Below, piece after piece: positions 43,887 to 58,281 of a stretch of 64,000 nt of DNA. The DNA is taken from contig CM020506.1 of assembly GCA_009823395.1 (NCBI GenBank), forward strand, positions 1,601,501 to 1,665,500. The letters are read 5' to 3'. The notes beneath the pieces are model-generated. The model worked only from the letters and a program-made list of their open reading frames with translations. It did no database searches and had not been told where the DNA came from. The translations under genes were made by a program, and so were the position numbers. This DNA is from Thamnaconus septentrionalis. Taxonomy: Eukaryota > Chordata > Actinopteri > Tetraodontiformes > Monacanthidae. The stretch's first letter is position 1, and each line of letters starts with the position of its first letter.

Positions 43887-46800
43887 TTAAGGCGCTGCAG
43901 GTGAACACGCGAGATATTCCGGTCCCGCATAGACGAAGGAACGGCAGTCAAGATTCCACGGTGCAAACCCGATTCCGATCTTTTGCGCCGTGATGAATCT
44001 TTATCGCTGGCATACATCTTTATCCTTCCCAGGCCGCCAGCGGTTGTTGTGGGACAAGATGAGGAGAGAATCCAAATGGGTCCCCGAAAATGCTTTCCTT
44101 TTTCAAAGGCGATGCTGTTAAAACACGACCGATAAGCAGGTTCTGATTCACGGTAAAGGCGGAAGGAATATTTTGCCTGTGATTGATTGCTTTCTGTTTT
44201 ACGCTGTCACCTCACTGCGTCTTCTTTGTAGGCATCTGCTGCTATCATCACTTTTTCAGGAACTCTGACTAACTTCCTACACTCATCACAAACTGCATAT
44301 GAATCATACCAATTCTAAAAAAAAATAATTAAATGATTTTAAATAATTTAAATAACATTTAAGTCAAAACTTGGCACCATGTGGCAAGTCTTTGGAACCA
44401 ACAACCATGTAAATAATCTGGTTACACTCACTAAACATGGGAAGAGATATTGCAGGCACATTGTACAAGAAACTTATCATGTAACAAACGAGACAGAAAT
44501 AGCTTTTTTGTTTTGCACTGTATGGGGCTATTATCATTGCCTACAGCCCAACTTTAGCTATAGGCCAGGAACAAGTGCTCTTCAGTCATCCCAGTCCTGG
44601 CCCAGTTTCTCCAGCTGTCCCCATGAATGGCCTCCATTGTAGCTGGCCATTCCTTTTCTGCTCTATCGAGGTCTTCATGACCTGTAGATATGTAGAGGAG
44701 TGACCCCCGGTTCCTCCAGAATGATCATCAACATTGCGATCTAGTCCATGCAGGATCCTCCTTTCTTCAGGAGCTTGATGAGGTAGCACTACGTCCACCC
44801 TATCCAAGGGAAGCAGGGTATGGGGCTCTTTGTTGTATCGCTAATACTGTGAAATGCCATACGTTTGTGTAGCCTACACACCAAAACAAACCGGCGACCT
44901 GGAAGTCCTCAGCGGAGACATTCCCAAGTTACTTTGGCCCAGTGTGGTTAAAAGTAACGTGACTTGACTAATTTTGTCAAACGAAATCCTGCTGCAATCC
45001 TCCGCCACGTTTCCCTCCACAATTGTGAACTCCTTAATGGTGCTTAATGAGGAGCCCAGGGATTGCCACAGTCATTAGGATTCATGTGAGAAGGACTGTA
45101 TGGATGCTTTTATTGATCCCCCCCACCTTTCTTTTGTGAGTTAATCTTCAGGACAATTCAATAAGAGTGCGGTAGTGAAAATAAATGCCTAGATTGATTG
45201 GGATTTAAACATAAAGGAAGTCATGCTGGAGGAATTCTTGCATGAAATGACAATAACCATTTTATGAATCAAGATTTTCACTTGACACTTCACTTCACTG
45301 ACACTAACCTGCACTTGTGGACATCTTGGATCAAAACTAGCTGAGCTTTGTCGCACTTTAATTCCATGGCGTCGTGCTTTGGCAGGTAAGTGTAGGATCA
45401 CGGCACTGTGGAGAACCAAGGTTGCGTTCACGTTCATTTCCCCAACAGCTTACAGGTGATCCAGACAGAAAGGATGGAGGGGTGTGGGGATTTTTTAACC
45501 GGCGAGAGGCAGCCAGACCCTGAGAAAATCTCCAACCCGCAGCCTCGCTCCTCTTCTCCAGCGCTGATGGATATCCGACGCTACGTCTTCACTCAGCCAT
45601 GCACACTGGCTGTCCCGTTCCTCCCACAGAGGAGGGTCAGCTCCGTTCTTGTCCATTGGGGGAAGCTTTCACAGGAGCCGCGCCTTTACTTTTAAGCCGG
45701 CAGCAGGTAGTTTTGCTGTTGACTCGACGGACGTGATTTATTTCATCCGTCCACTTTGAAAATGGCTTCCGCCGCGACAAAGCAACATCTGAAAACGTGC
45801 CGCTTCAAAGGCACGCACCTGTTCTCAGCGGCTCCTGTGTGATGACTATTTTTGGATTGTTTCTATATCGAAGTTGCCCATTGAATGACACTCTCGCTTT
45901 TCTTCCTTTTTGGTTCAACTTGACCCCGAGCGTTGATAATCCTTTGTGTTTTCCTGCTTTCTCTGGAATGAACACCAGATGCCACTTTTTCTTTTTCGGG
46001 CCTCTAAAAAAAAAACCCAAAAGAAATCTTGCGTGAGTGGCGTCCATGCGGCCCGGGGGAACAGATGACCTTAAAGGTTAGCATCAGAGCATTCTTGTCT
46101 GTGACTCTCGGGTTAACGTCCTCTCAGAGGAGGGAAAACACAAGCTGGGTGTCGTGGGACGTGAGAGAGCGTAGCGTGCGTAGATTCCCAGGAAAACAGC
46201 ACATTATTATGGCAGTCACAGCAGGCCCACATGGAGTTTTGTTGCCTGCTTGCAGACAAAAAAAGTAACAACTCTCAAGCTTGATTTTTAGATCCTGTAG
46301 CGCAGTTACAGCGCTGTTTCCATCTCCTACAACAACAAAAACCCCCAGCTGATTGAGTGGGAGCTGCAGGGCACCACTCTGCAGAGCCAGAGGATGATCT
46401 ATAAGTTGAACAGCGGGGAAAGTTATTAATGTGGCATCATCAAAAGTGACCAGCGCAGAGCCGGGGACGGACATGGCAGGTGGGGGGCACGTCGCAAACC
46501 CCAGAGCAGTCCTGAGAAGGAACACGTACGTCCGGGGCACAAACAGTTTAGGAGCCAACAAGCCACGCGCACAGCACGCGAAAAACACAGCACTCGGCGG
46601 TGTGTGTGTGTGTGTCTGTGTGTGTTTACTGTACGTGCTGTCTCTCTCCACCATTTGCACTGTGTGCATGTCTTTGTTTGAGGAGACTGTTCATGAGTCA
46701 CCGCCGTCTTTCGCCCGAGGCTCAGCAGCCAGCCGGCTGAAGGAGGGGATGCATGTTTTATTTTAGTCGCTCTAATATGCCATGAAGACATCATTATCCT

Positions 46801-48435
46801 GAGACATGTTCTACTCCGAGGCCGCTATTGTTTGAAAATGGAGAAGTGCCGTGCCGCAACCTCATCACGGTCACAGAGATTCAACGTGCATCACTGGATG
46901 TGGCTGCCCACTGAGCGCTGTGCGGCTGCGTGAACCCTCCTTGGTGAGGTGAGGACGTTATCTTTTTTGTCATGCACACACCAGCGCTGCTCAAAAGGGA
47001 AGAGGTGAGCATGCCAGGAACTTGGCTGATTGAGGGCACAGAGGCGCGGTGGCCTGCGAATGCTAAGGAAGCTTGAGTGAGCTCCGGCTCACTCTGGGCG
47101 GAGTCGTCGACTGAGCGATGTGTGTTAGATGTTTGTTTTTGTTTTTATTCACATTCCCAACACATCAGCTCGCCCTATTATTAGGTTATTACACCTCCAC
47201 AGGTCATAAAATGTTTCAAGTATCTATGCAGTTAGGCAAATTTGAAGCCCCTAAAGGAATGACCCTGTCCTCTTCTTCCTCGGTTCAATCAACATCAATC
47301 CTTTAGTTACCCACGTAAAAGACTAATGTCTTTTTTCCAGGTTTGCTGCAGCCAATCATCTGTCATCATCTCGTTCTGTCCTCTGCATTCCATTCTCTAA
47401 CACCATCTATCGTCAAATCCTCTTTAACTTCATCCATAAATCCCTTCTTTGGTCTTCCTCAATGGCTTCCTGCCTGGCAGCTGCAACCTCAGCATCCTCA
47501 TGCTGAATCCATCCACGTTTTAAACCACCACTTTGTTTTTTCTTTTTTTGTATATATATTCAATATGTTGAAAGTTGTAACTTGCCATGTTAATAAATGT
47601 TAACTATATTTTTTGTGATTACTGCTATTATCATTATTATTATTATTATTACAATGCAGAGTTTATCTAAAATAGAAATTTGACTGCATAGCCTCTGGTG
47701 CTGGTGCCCTTTTCTAATTCGTGATGACACCATTCTGGAGTTTTATCTGGAGGAAATAATTGCAACTAATGAACTGCTAAGGCAGAATGTAATGCTAAGA
47801 AAGAAAGAAAAACCTATCTACATAGATGGATAGATAGATAGTGGGACAGTCACCCAGAGCGTCAGTAACCTGATTACCCCAGCTGTCAGTCTGAATAAGG
47901 CCAGACTTTAGGATCCTCCCGTTGTCTGATCCTCGGTATGGGACGGACTGGTTCTCCTGAAGAGTCTTCCAACAACCTCTGAGCCAGTCGGACTGGAAAA
48001 CACAAAGCAAGAGAAGCTCCACCAAGATCAAGAATCAGTTGGTAAGAAGATTCAGATATTTATTTATTTATTTACTTACAGCTCTAACCACAAAACTGTT
48101 TTGGTTGTTGGCGTTCCTATTTGAAGCTCTGCTGAGTGCATTTGCCTTTTATGAATTACGCAACATGTTAACATTATGGTAGGAGAAAGTGAAGGGTTAT
48201 TAAACAGTTAGAGTGGAGGGGAAGAGGGGCTGCTTGAGGCAGCCAGTTACTCTGGGGAGGGCGACAGGATACAACTAGTGGGTGGACCTTGATGATTGTT
48301 TCCGTGTACAACAAGTCTCTCTCTCACATGGTCCCATTCCTTTCAAACAGGAGCGTTCTGTGTTGGCTGCTGCATGTGCAAGTATCTCAAGTTGATTGTA
48401 TGAAACCTTTATCTCTGTTGTCTTTTCGTGCTAAG

Positions 48436-48812
48436 ACCAACCCCAGTCAGCGACCTGGAAAAAAATCTTTGGACCGAAGAGACAAGTTCAAACAGCTGCC
48501 CGGAAACTGTGGATACTGAGCTTCAGCTCCAAAACAATGGCAGAGTGCGCTCCGGGTGAAAACTCCTCAAAGGCGGATGTTATGGACTCAAGCGGCGCCT
48601 CTGCTGAGTCCGCACCGGTGGCCGCTTTCAAATCCAGACCGACAGACCTGGGACTCATTCGCAGCCTGTCAAAGTCGGACTCGGACTTGCTGGCATCGCC
48701 GCACGGGGAGGAGGATGGAGGTCTGGCCGGCCGCACCGGCTCTGTGTCTAACTGCAGATCTGGGCAGCCGTCCACGGAGCGCATGCCTTCCTTTGCCTCC
48801 GAGTGGGATGAG
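48436..48812 (+). CDS. anks1a: anks1a linker exon, possible 5' extension
   Basis: If the AG at 48434-48435 is used as an acceptor, the exon is open from 48436 to the donor GTAATA after 48812. The added residues (about 33) do not resemble ANKS1A. Without splicing, a TAA at 48432-48434 stops this frame. So the exon is either internal, with a divergent 5' part, or a first exon whose translation begins at ATG 48537. Confidence 0.45.
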
Positions 48813-51800
48813 GTAATACTCGCTGTGTGGGGACGCCGGGGAACAAGTGGGAGGGTGTAAAGGACGGAGGGGGGTGGAGTGGCGCAGGCTCTCAAGAGGG
48901 AGTGCGTTCACGTCCTTAAATGAGCGTGTGTGTGTGTGTGTGTAAGCAAGTACAAATCTGTAGAAGAAAAAAAGAAAAATAAAGGTGTGAAGATATGTAA
49001 GAGAGGATTGACTAGGGAGAAAGAAACAAATGAAAGAAAGAAAGAAAGAGAGAAAGAAAGGCATAGCAGGGCGGTATATTTTCAGGAGTGGGACAGGAAG
49101 TGGGGCTGGAGGGAAAGGAAGACGGAGGGGGCAGCAGCCTGAGAGCGATCAGGGTCCAACCGAAGCAGTGATAGACTAGTAGGTTCATCCAGGCTGCTGG
49201 CGTGGAATGCCTGTGGGTGCTTGAATGCTTGAATGGCTTGATCACTTGCACCGACCTCCCCACAGCAGCCCTGGCATCCAAGACTAATTGGGCTTGTGCT
49301 GTCATTCCACATCCACTCAGTGTGTGTCTCTGGGGCCGGCCCACGCTTCCTCTGTCTCTTCTTGCACTCCTCTGGCTCCTTTGCACCGTCTTGCGCCATC
49401 TTACTCTCGGTCCCCACTGTGTGCTCCCCAAACCAACCCAGCCTCCCAATTTCCCACCCCACAAAAGCCTCAACTTGTGATTTTTAAACGCCAAGTACCG
49501 TCAGCGCGGCACGCCCCGGAGCGCCGCAACAAAACAATGCCGGCAATAGGTTGCACTCTCCCCCACCCCCCAAAAAAAAAAACCATGCCTGAATGGGGAA
49601 AACCAATGGGAACAGCAGCTGATGGTTGGCGATGATGTATTTTATTTTTAGAGGGGAGTGATTTCAGCAAACACGCACGTGTTTGAAGCCGCGACTGGGC
49701 GCCCTGTCAGACAATCCTTTTCCAAGCATCAACCAACCGCAGTCCAAAAGTGTGATTCACGGATCCCAAAGGTCACAACCATGGCTGCGTCTTCAATCCG
49801 TGGACCGTGTTCAAAAGTCATGTTTGCTCTCGTGACGTTTCCCTTTCGGCGTGGTCCATCCGCTGCGGTAACTCGCCTCGGCTTGGTGACGTCTTGACGG
49901 AAGGCCTACCCGTGTAAACAGGATACGGCTCTGGCGGTCACGAGCGAGCGTGCTGTTTTCCTCCTTACAGCAAGGGCAGCGGGGTGTCACTTTGGAGCAC
50001 TTAGACATCTTAAACTTTTACTTGTCTTTGTGAACACTCTGCCCTGACCCCCGCCGCCCCCACCCCCCCTTTGTCATCCCTGTCCAGTGCTTGTTCTCCG
50101 CTCCACCCCTCTGCTCTCTGACAGAACTGTTTATTCAGGCTGCGTAGGGTGGAGTGTCCTGTTCTCAAGGGCATCCTGTTTTGCAGCTGCTCCCAAGTGT
50201 CTGTTTCTCTTCCAGATTTTTAGGGATTTATTTGTAATGGGGATATCAGTGAGTGCGTGCATGCGTGCGAGTGTAGATAGGGCCCGAACCTGATTCCGCC
50301 TCAGGGAGTTTATCTCATGTAGCGATCAACCACCGAAGCAAACATTAAAGTGACACGCAGGGCTCCGAGGGTTGGCTGGGCTTTAGGTTAGATAGCAAAA
50401 CAAAAATACGAGTAAATATTATATGCACACAATAAATGTGCAAGTGCTGAATGTGGGGATGGCATTTAGAGACTATAAACCCCATTGACATTTGTAGTGG
50501 TACATATACATTCAGAGAGTTATTGTGTCTGGCAGGTTGTGTAACTGCTGACCGGTTTCGGGGCTTCCTCCTACGTAAAACATTCTTGGTATTTACATAG
50601 ACGATTTGCCTTCCTTTTGCATTTCATCTTACGCAACATCAGTATCACGAGTGTTTGATACTGAGTATACCAGCGCCTTTTGTATCACTTGGCCTCACAT
50701 CACTTTTCACCCGAAATCCCACCAGATTTGCGTTGAAAGCAGATTGGTTTGTGCAGCGCTGGGTGATATTGCTTAATTAGAGCATAGCTCATTAATTAGT
50801 CCACTAATTCACTCCTGTGTAAGGCAATGGCCCTCGTGAAGGCTGACGTGAGCAACCCCTTGCTTCAGGAATTTTCACTACTCCTGTTAGGTCATTTTGC
50901 TCTTCCAAGGTGCAAAACGTCATAAATACTCCTTTATCCGTGCTGCACTTTTTTTTTTTTTTTTTTAAATTGTATTGGATTAAAAAAATATATATATATA
51001 ATTTTAACCCTGTGCTGGTATCATTTGCACTTATTACTCTCTATTTGAAATTTCATTTTCATGTATTCTACTGTATGAGTAGAAGTAGTATTTGTGTTGC
51101 TCATTTTTTTATGCACTGCATGGTCTGCTGCCATGTCCTGCGTGTTTAGACAGATGTTGACCAAAGAAAATATTCGCTTGGAACATTGAATTAAATAATT
51201 ACTTAAAAAAAACAAAAAACTTATATTTAAAAAGAAGCACTTTCAGTCTTCCTGTTTTCATACAGTCACTGTCAGTTTTTAGAATAGCAATCTGGGTGCT
51301 GTGGTGCTAAAACCCATCCAAACATTTTATAATTAATGTCACCCCTGTCATCTCTCTTTCCCGAAAGTGCCTTTTTACAGGCATTATTTTATCTGCTGAC
51401 TGCCTGACATGTCTTAAAATGCCATAAAAACACGTTACGCTTGTGTGAATGGCTTTAAAATACGAGGATGCATTTTTGGGGCAAATGTGTCAAAAACATT
51501 TTTTTTTTTCACACTACTGTCACATTCCAATTACGATCACAATTTTGTGGACCAAGTGAATGTGAATTGGCTGGTGCACCATCCAATTGTCTTAAGATTC
51601 TACGTATAAATTAAAACGTGTTAAAAGTGGTTCACGACTTGACGCACAGGGATGTTTTTCAGCTTTAAAAAAAATTATGTTTGAAGCTAAATCAGTAACA
51701 TTTCAGCCAAAAAAAATAAATAAATAAAAAAGTTCCTTTTGCACCATCGTACAATATGTAACATTTAAACAATCCTTACAGGCAATTGTAGCAGGTGTTT

Positions 51801-54800
51801 GTGAGTCAGGGCGTAATTTGTTACCTGCAATTTCCTGACCAATTTCAGACCCCACATCAGTAGTTTCTGACTTTATCAATCACTTTTACGTTAATTGCCT
51901 AAAAATAACCTTATGATGTAATATGTGTGCATTTACATGATAGTAACACACTGGACCAATAATAGAAATGACAAGTCTGATTAAGGTGATTGATGTCTTA
52001 ATACTCAAAAGGCAAAGGTTAACACAACGGCACGTTACAGTTGCTTGAGTGGCTTTACTTGTGTGCCTACTCTAAATTTCCCAGCGGTATTCCTCAGGTC
52101 ATTACACATGCATGCTTTTAAACTGAGTACAGCGTGTATGCATGTGGTGACGTTGCTGCACACGTCCTACTCTCCCTCCACATAACCCAAATAGATCGAT
52201 ATACATTTGTGTCCATTATGAAAGTATTCTATATTATATCGTTCCCTTTTCTCTTTTGAGTAATGAGATTTAATATCGTTGGATTAGATTTTTTTTTACC
52301 TCTCTAATTTTTTTTTTCTTTCTATAATATACATTTTATCTCTTTTTGTCTTAATCCAAGTTTGCTGCAGGACACGGTGAAGTCACCAAACCGTTTCCAT
52401 GCGGGTTCATGGAGAGGGAATGTTTTCAAGGTATACATGTACGCTGGTTTATAATTCATATAGAAAGTCACGGCAGACTGAACACATCACGAGATCTGGT
52501 TGGACAGATGCAGCCCATGAATATGAGAGTGGTGGTGATGGTGTGGGACGGGGTTGAGCGGAGGTGGTAATCTTCCTCTTGCAAGTCGCCCATATGACAT
52601 TTCACCAGGTGTAACACAAGACACTGAATTTTTTTTTCCTTCTACAACTTAGCCTTTGCTCCAGTTTTTGCTTTCGTGCCGTGTTCATTTCAAAAAGTTT
52701 GCCAGTGTAAAAATAGCTGGCTGAAACAATCTATCTATGTGGCTGAAATGGAGTCCAATGCTTCTCGCCAAGCCACTTCCTGGTGGTAGCGGTAGCGGTA
52801 GTGGCTCCAAAACTGGCGATTGTCATTCGTTTGTTTATTTAATCGTTTATTCCTCCACAAACAGTTCCTGGAAATGGATGGAGCTGACCACTAAATCTTG
52901 TGCTGCTGCGAGAATGGAGCATTTCCAATTCAATTTGCAATGAGACACCCAGTGATCCCTCAGCTGGTGGTGGTTGTTTGTTTTGTTTTGTTTTTTTTCC
53001 CTCTGGGACTCGGTTTCAGAGACTGCACTCTGAAGATAAGGCAAACTCCGCCGCAGTCTGCGTCTAATTACGGCTGCCAGTCATGTATCCCGGCGATCGG
53101 ACGCCGGCGCTGTAAACAAAGCGAACCACACGAGTCAACGCAGCCGCGCAGTATTTCCTGAGTGACAGCTGATTATGAAAGCGGTGGGGTGGAGTGATAT
53201 ACCAAAAGGTCAGAGGATGACACAGAATGTCTCTCGTCCAATCAAAAATGGTTGGACGCAACCACCTATAGCATAGTTCGAGATGACCTCCAATGTAGGC
53301 AAATCTTATGCAATCACGAGTAGCAAATAAATGACACATGCATTGACGGTGCTTGCATGTTCTCCCTGAGTCCGCATAGGTTGACTCCAATGTAGCCAGC
53401 TTCCTCCCACGGTCCAGGATAGACTTCAGAACCCCTGAGAGCAGGAGAAACAGTCACAGAAAAATGAAAGGAAGGCTGATGAAGTTGGCAAACGTAGCAG
53501 ATCAGATTCAAATGTGCTGGATTACAAATGTTGATGTCTTTAGTCGGGAATGAACATTTGAAGCCATGACCTTGGAGACCGGGACATGGTGATGGTGACA
53601 GATAACCCGAAGAATCAATAATGGAAGTAACGGTTGGTTTCAGCGTGGGCTTCCATCAAACTGTCACATATTGAGCTGCGAACAGGTGGAAAAACACCCA
53701 GCGAGGGACCTAATTTATGATAATCTGACACCAGCTGACATTAAGTCTCATTTGCAGCACTATCTGACAGGCTGGGCGCAGAGAAAACAGAAACGTACAC
53801 AAATCAAGTAAATGTACACCTATAGAATGAGGCAAGAGTGGCTGAAGAAAAAACACATTCAGCGTCAAAAGAAAAACTAACTTGCAAACAAAAGTCAACA
53901 CAGGAAACCTTGAAGTGATTGTTGAGTGACACTCAGAAGAAAGACAATGAATGATGTTTTGTACTCACCTCACCATGGAAGCTGGTGCTGCTTTGGTGCC
54001 ATTCTTAGCAGCTGTGTTTGTGCTGCCAGTATTGCCAGATAGGATTATGCGATGTGGGTCTTGTACAGTGCGGAGCTACTGGCCCGTCCGTCTTTATTGA
54101 CAGCAAAACTGAGACGGTAATTCTGTTTCCAGAGCGGCTCCAGCGAGGCAGGAAGCCTTTTTGGTTAGTTTATTATATTCAGCCATCGTTTCCATTATCT
54201 GCTCGGCTTTGGGCTCTCTGCCATCACTCATGTGCAGACCACAACGGAGATTATTTTAGCTCCGCAGCACATTGTTGAAGATTATTGCACATTATGTCTT
54301 GGGCATTATACAAGATCCCAGGCTGAACTGGCTGCACATGTAACATAAATGTGCGTGTCATCCATGTGATTACAAAGACAAAAGTGAGGGCTGGTAAAAT
54401 CACTTAGAACTTATCAGGTTCAAGGAGCCTCGATCATGCTGGATGAACGTATAATTTCACTATAATGTGTCGGATTTGAATTGCACCACATTAGAGGAGC
54501 AGCTCACAGTTCCAAGCAGCTCATGCCTCGTGGAGTTTGTACAAAATCCTGATCTTGAAAAAGACTAAAATATGTAAATTGTAGCAATCCGATGGGAAAC
54601 AGGTTCCTCCTCAAAATGACTATTTAAAGATGAACGATTCAACTGAAGATCGCCAATAAGGATCATGGTGAAGTGGCAGAAAGAGTCAGTGTCCTCCAGG
54701 GAGAGAAGGAAGTGTGACATTAGCCATGCGTCACTGCCCTTAAGCTAGCTGCTGTACACAAGAGCTGTTCGAAGCGGCTCTTTCCAAAGCCACTCTGAGC

Positions 54801-57800
54801 AAAGCCAAACAAAGTTGTCCACAGGGAAGAGCCATCAGGACCATTTTCAGTGGAGACGCTAAAATTCTAAAAGATGATTCAGTGCTAATAAAGCCACGGC
54901 TATCGCAGGATTCACCGTTTGCGATAAGCTGTTGAGTCTTCTTCCCGGTCTCCATCTGAGGTTTTATAGAGCAGCATGGAGCTGATCATTTTCACCCAGG
55001 TACCCCGTGCCTCTGTGTCCGAAAGCAAGATAACTGGTCATGGAACAAGAGGGCTGGATTCCAGTGTTGAAATCTGAGCCATCTAGCTCGAGTGCAGTTT
55101 GACACATGTCCAACAGCATGGCACTAATTTGGCCAAACCTTAGCCGCTGCTGAGAACATTTCCCTTCAAATGCAGTAATCCAGCACAACGTCCAGTTTGT
55201 TTTTGTTTTTGTCCTTTTTTCACTCGTTATGGAACACTGTTGCACATAATGAGCTTATAACAAGGCCAGCGTGACTATGGATGGTGGCTGCCTCGCCCAG
55301 GATAAAAGCAGCCAACCCTCAGATGCAAGCTCAGTCAAACGCAACAGAGCGCAGTTTCTGACACATTAGAGCCAAATTGATTTTAGTCTGAACGTACTTT
55401 GGCTGCTTTGAAGCACTGCTGCAGCAGGCTTGTCTTTGACGCTCATCTAATCTTTGTTGGGTCAGATGATCAAAATCACAAACCAAAAATCAGCAGCCAA
55501 TGAAGCTGCGCCTGGCTGGTAACTTCATTAGATCAGGATTCTCCAGCCCTTTCACACAGCTTTCATTGTTGTTGTTGTTGTTGTGTCAGGATTGTGTACC
55601 TAAGCGACAAATTGTGTGACCACTAAAATCTTGCCGTCCACTCGTAATCCCTTCAGTTAAATCAAAAGTTGTGGGAAGTACAAACACCAAAGAAGTATTT
55701 CTAGAAGAAGACTTTCAAAAACTATCCAAAACTGCAAAACCGCCCAATTTTTCCAAACCGTCTTCGAGTCCTGCCTGTGACTTTTGAATTTTTCCTGTAA
55801 TTGTTCCAAAGAGCCCCATTTACCCGGAACCGAGGGACCAAAATTGTCCACCCTTTATCTTTTATCAGGTAGCAGTTAAAAAAAAAAAGAAAAACCTCAC
55901 TGTCAGATCAGTTTCACTGTCGGGCTCATGTATTAAAAAAAAAAGAAAAAAGAAAAGAAAAGGTGTCTTAAAAAACGGCAGTGTGTGCGGGAAATGAAGG
56001 GCAGATCAACTTGTATTAGCATGCAAATCACTTTGGGATGCTGATAGCGGCCATCACTCAGACTTGCTCCGGTGATTTAATGACACAGTCCACTCACAGC
56101 ACGCTACATAACTGCACTATCAATTACATTCCTCCGCGGAAAGATCCTTCCACGATTTCCAACCTGCACTTGGGAATTTACCGGAAGTCGCTCTTCTGGC
56201 CAAATTTATTCTAAATCAATGATGACGCAGCCCAAGGGCTTCTTCTTTTCTTGTGGATGACTATCCGATACAAAGAGAACACTACTTAGTACTGATACAT
56301 ACTGATTAAATGAGACACTTTAAAAAAATAAATAAAAAAACTATAATCAGTTGAAAATCTGTGTTGATAATTTGTTTGGGAAATAAAAATAAAACAGACA
56401 CCTGTCAGTGTCACGGCTTTGTTTAGTCAAATGATACAAATAATCCATCCATCTGTTTCCAACCATTGATGCTAAGCTAAGTCTCTCGTGAGCCTGGCGC
56501 CTGCCTCTCATCGGAGTTTGATGCTGCTATTTTAGTCCCTTCTATAGTTTAATTAGATGTGTTTTCTGCCCTTGGCTCTGCTTCCTCTCCAGGCAGCGCC
56601 ATGACTGGCTGGCGATAAGGTGTCGCGTCGCATTGCAATTAACCGCCACTTTACTCTGACACTTCATCTATCATTACAAACCGAGTGCAAGAAACACAAC
56701 GAGCTTTTGCAGGTCTGTTTTTTTTTTTTTTTTTTTTTTAAATTCTGGATACGATTTCTCCTGAGCTTTTTTCCCAATGAGCATGAGCCGACGCTAACTT
56801 GGTTGGCAAGTGTTTTCGAAAGCCATGACATTTACTTCTTATTGCTATCCAATCCATATGGTCAAAGAAAAGCCTTAGGTACAGTTTGTTGGTTCAAACG
56901 CTCTCCAGTTATGCTCGTCTCAGCTTCCTGCATTTCTTCTCCTTCTGCAGCCATTACTTCCTGCTTGCGTCACAACTAAAAGGCAGCTGATGAGTGCTGC
57001 AGTGGAAACCTGAGTGTTTTTTAAGGTTGTTAAAATACAAGTGCCAGATACTAGAATAGAAATATTTGCAATCCAGTCCTCTTGTCTAGCAAGGTCAAGT
57101 CATCACACAAAACTATTTTTTTTTCCCATTATGGGATCACTCATCAGTTAAACTGCACAATTTAAATGGGTCAATATGACAATATATTTTGTTAACTATA
57201 TGTACTGACAAAAGAGTCAGACTTCTGGCTCTGGTGAGTTATTTTATTTCTACAACAGCTCTCCCCCACCACCCCACCCTGTGACTGCCTGGTCACATGA
57301 CCCACTCCAAGGCCTCCAGCTATTTAATGCAGTGTCAGCACCTACATCGCAGGAAGAGCTGCGTTCTGTGTTGAGGTCAGCAACGATACTCGCTTTAGGC
57401 TTCCTGTGTGGTACACATGTAGACAATAGTGTTTCACGTAATTGCCTGCCATGGCTAAAGGGCTAGTTCACACAAAATTGAGGTGTCACCCATTTGCTAC
57501 TCACCAGTTGCAAATGGATGACACTGAAGCACTTTTTCGTCCACACACCGACGGCCGAGTTTCACAGGGGGAAATTGTTCTACTCAGTATGAGCTCTGAT
57601 TGTCATCATGTACTCAAGCGTGCACTGTAGACTGCCAGGTTGCAGCCACGATCATGTTAGCCCTTCTGAATATGGCAATTCACTTCCCATGATACTGGAA
57701 TTTGAGAGGTGATGTTGTAGCTCTAGTCGAAGAAGCTGACATTAGAAGGACCTTCCAGGATCACAGAAGAACCCAAAGAACCTTGAGCATTGACCTGAGC

Positions 57801-58238
57801 ACTGTTTTTTAATTTTTTGTTATCATCTTCAGTGAAATGTTTAGCTCCCTAACCACATGTTGCATGACTCTTGTTTTGTGTCATCAACATTAATATCAGT
57901 ACAGTTTCTCATTAATTGAAATGTCATATGTTGGTGCTCAAAATTCACCTGACCAATGCATTTAAATCAAATACATACAAAATTTCCCACCTAGAGGTTC
58001 GGAGTCCACTTACTATAGTCTCCAAAACTCCTGTGGGAAACATTGTATGTACATATATTTATATTCCATAAGCTCCCTTCATGACCTCAACCCCAACCCA
58101 CTTACAGTGGGTGACGCTGTAAGAGCGTGGTATTTTAAGACACTTCAGCTCTTTAACCGTGATGGCCGGCTGGTTTCCTTAGAAGTGCATTTTGGTGACA
58201 GGTTTTTAAGGTGCACTTAAGCTTAAGATGCATTTCCT

Positions 58239-58281
<43 letters not shown>

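Larger units (their letters stand above)
35360..48435. other. Thirteen-kilobase interval with no recognised exon
   Basis: Read on both strands, it shows no ankyrin-repeat, UHRF1BP1 or TAF11 coding sequence. It contains microsatellites (37448-37471, 43811-43886, 46600-46627), a repeat copy at 39553-39738, an AT palindrome at 39736-39829, a poly(A) run at 40738-40765 and a MITE end at 41369-41435. Unique, moderately GC-balanced stretches such as 36870-37050 and 42100-42330 could be regulatory, but I cannot show conservation. Confidence 0.55.

Noticed and set aside
44586..44807. Minus-strand frame with GHSSTYLQVMKT and NGQLQWRPF
   Set aside because: It has the feel of a retroelement fragment, but I could not match it to a family, so no call was made.
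57448..57630. Possible hAT-type MITE start (AAAGGGCTAGTTCACACAAAA)
   Set aside because: It resembles a common fish element end, but no second end was found, so it is not listed as a feature.
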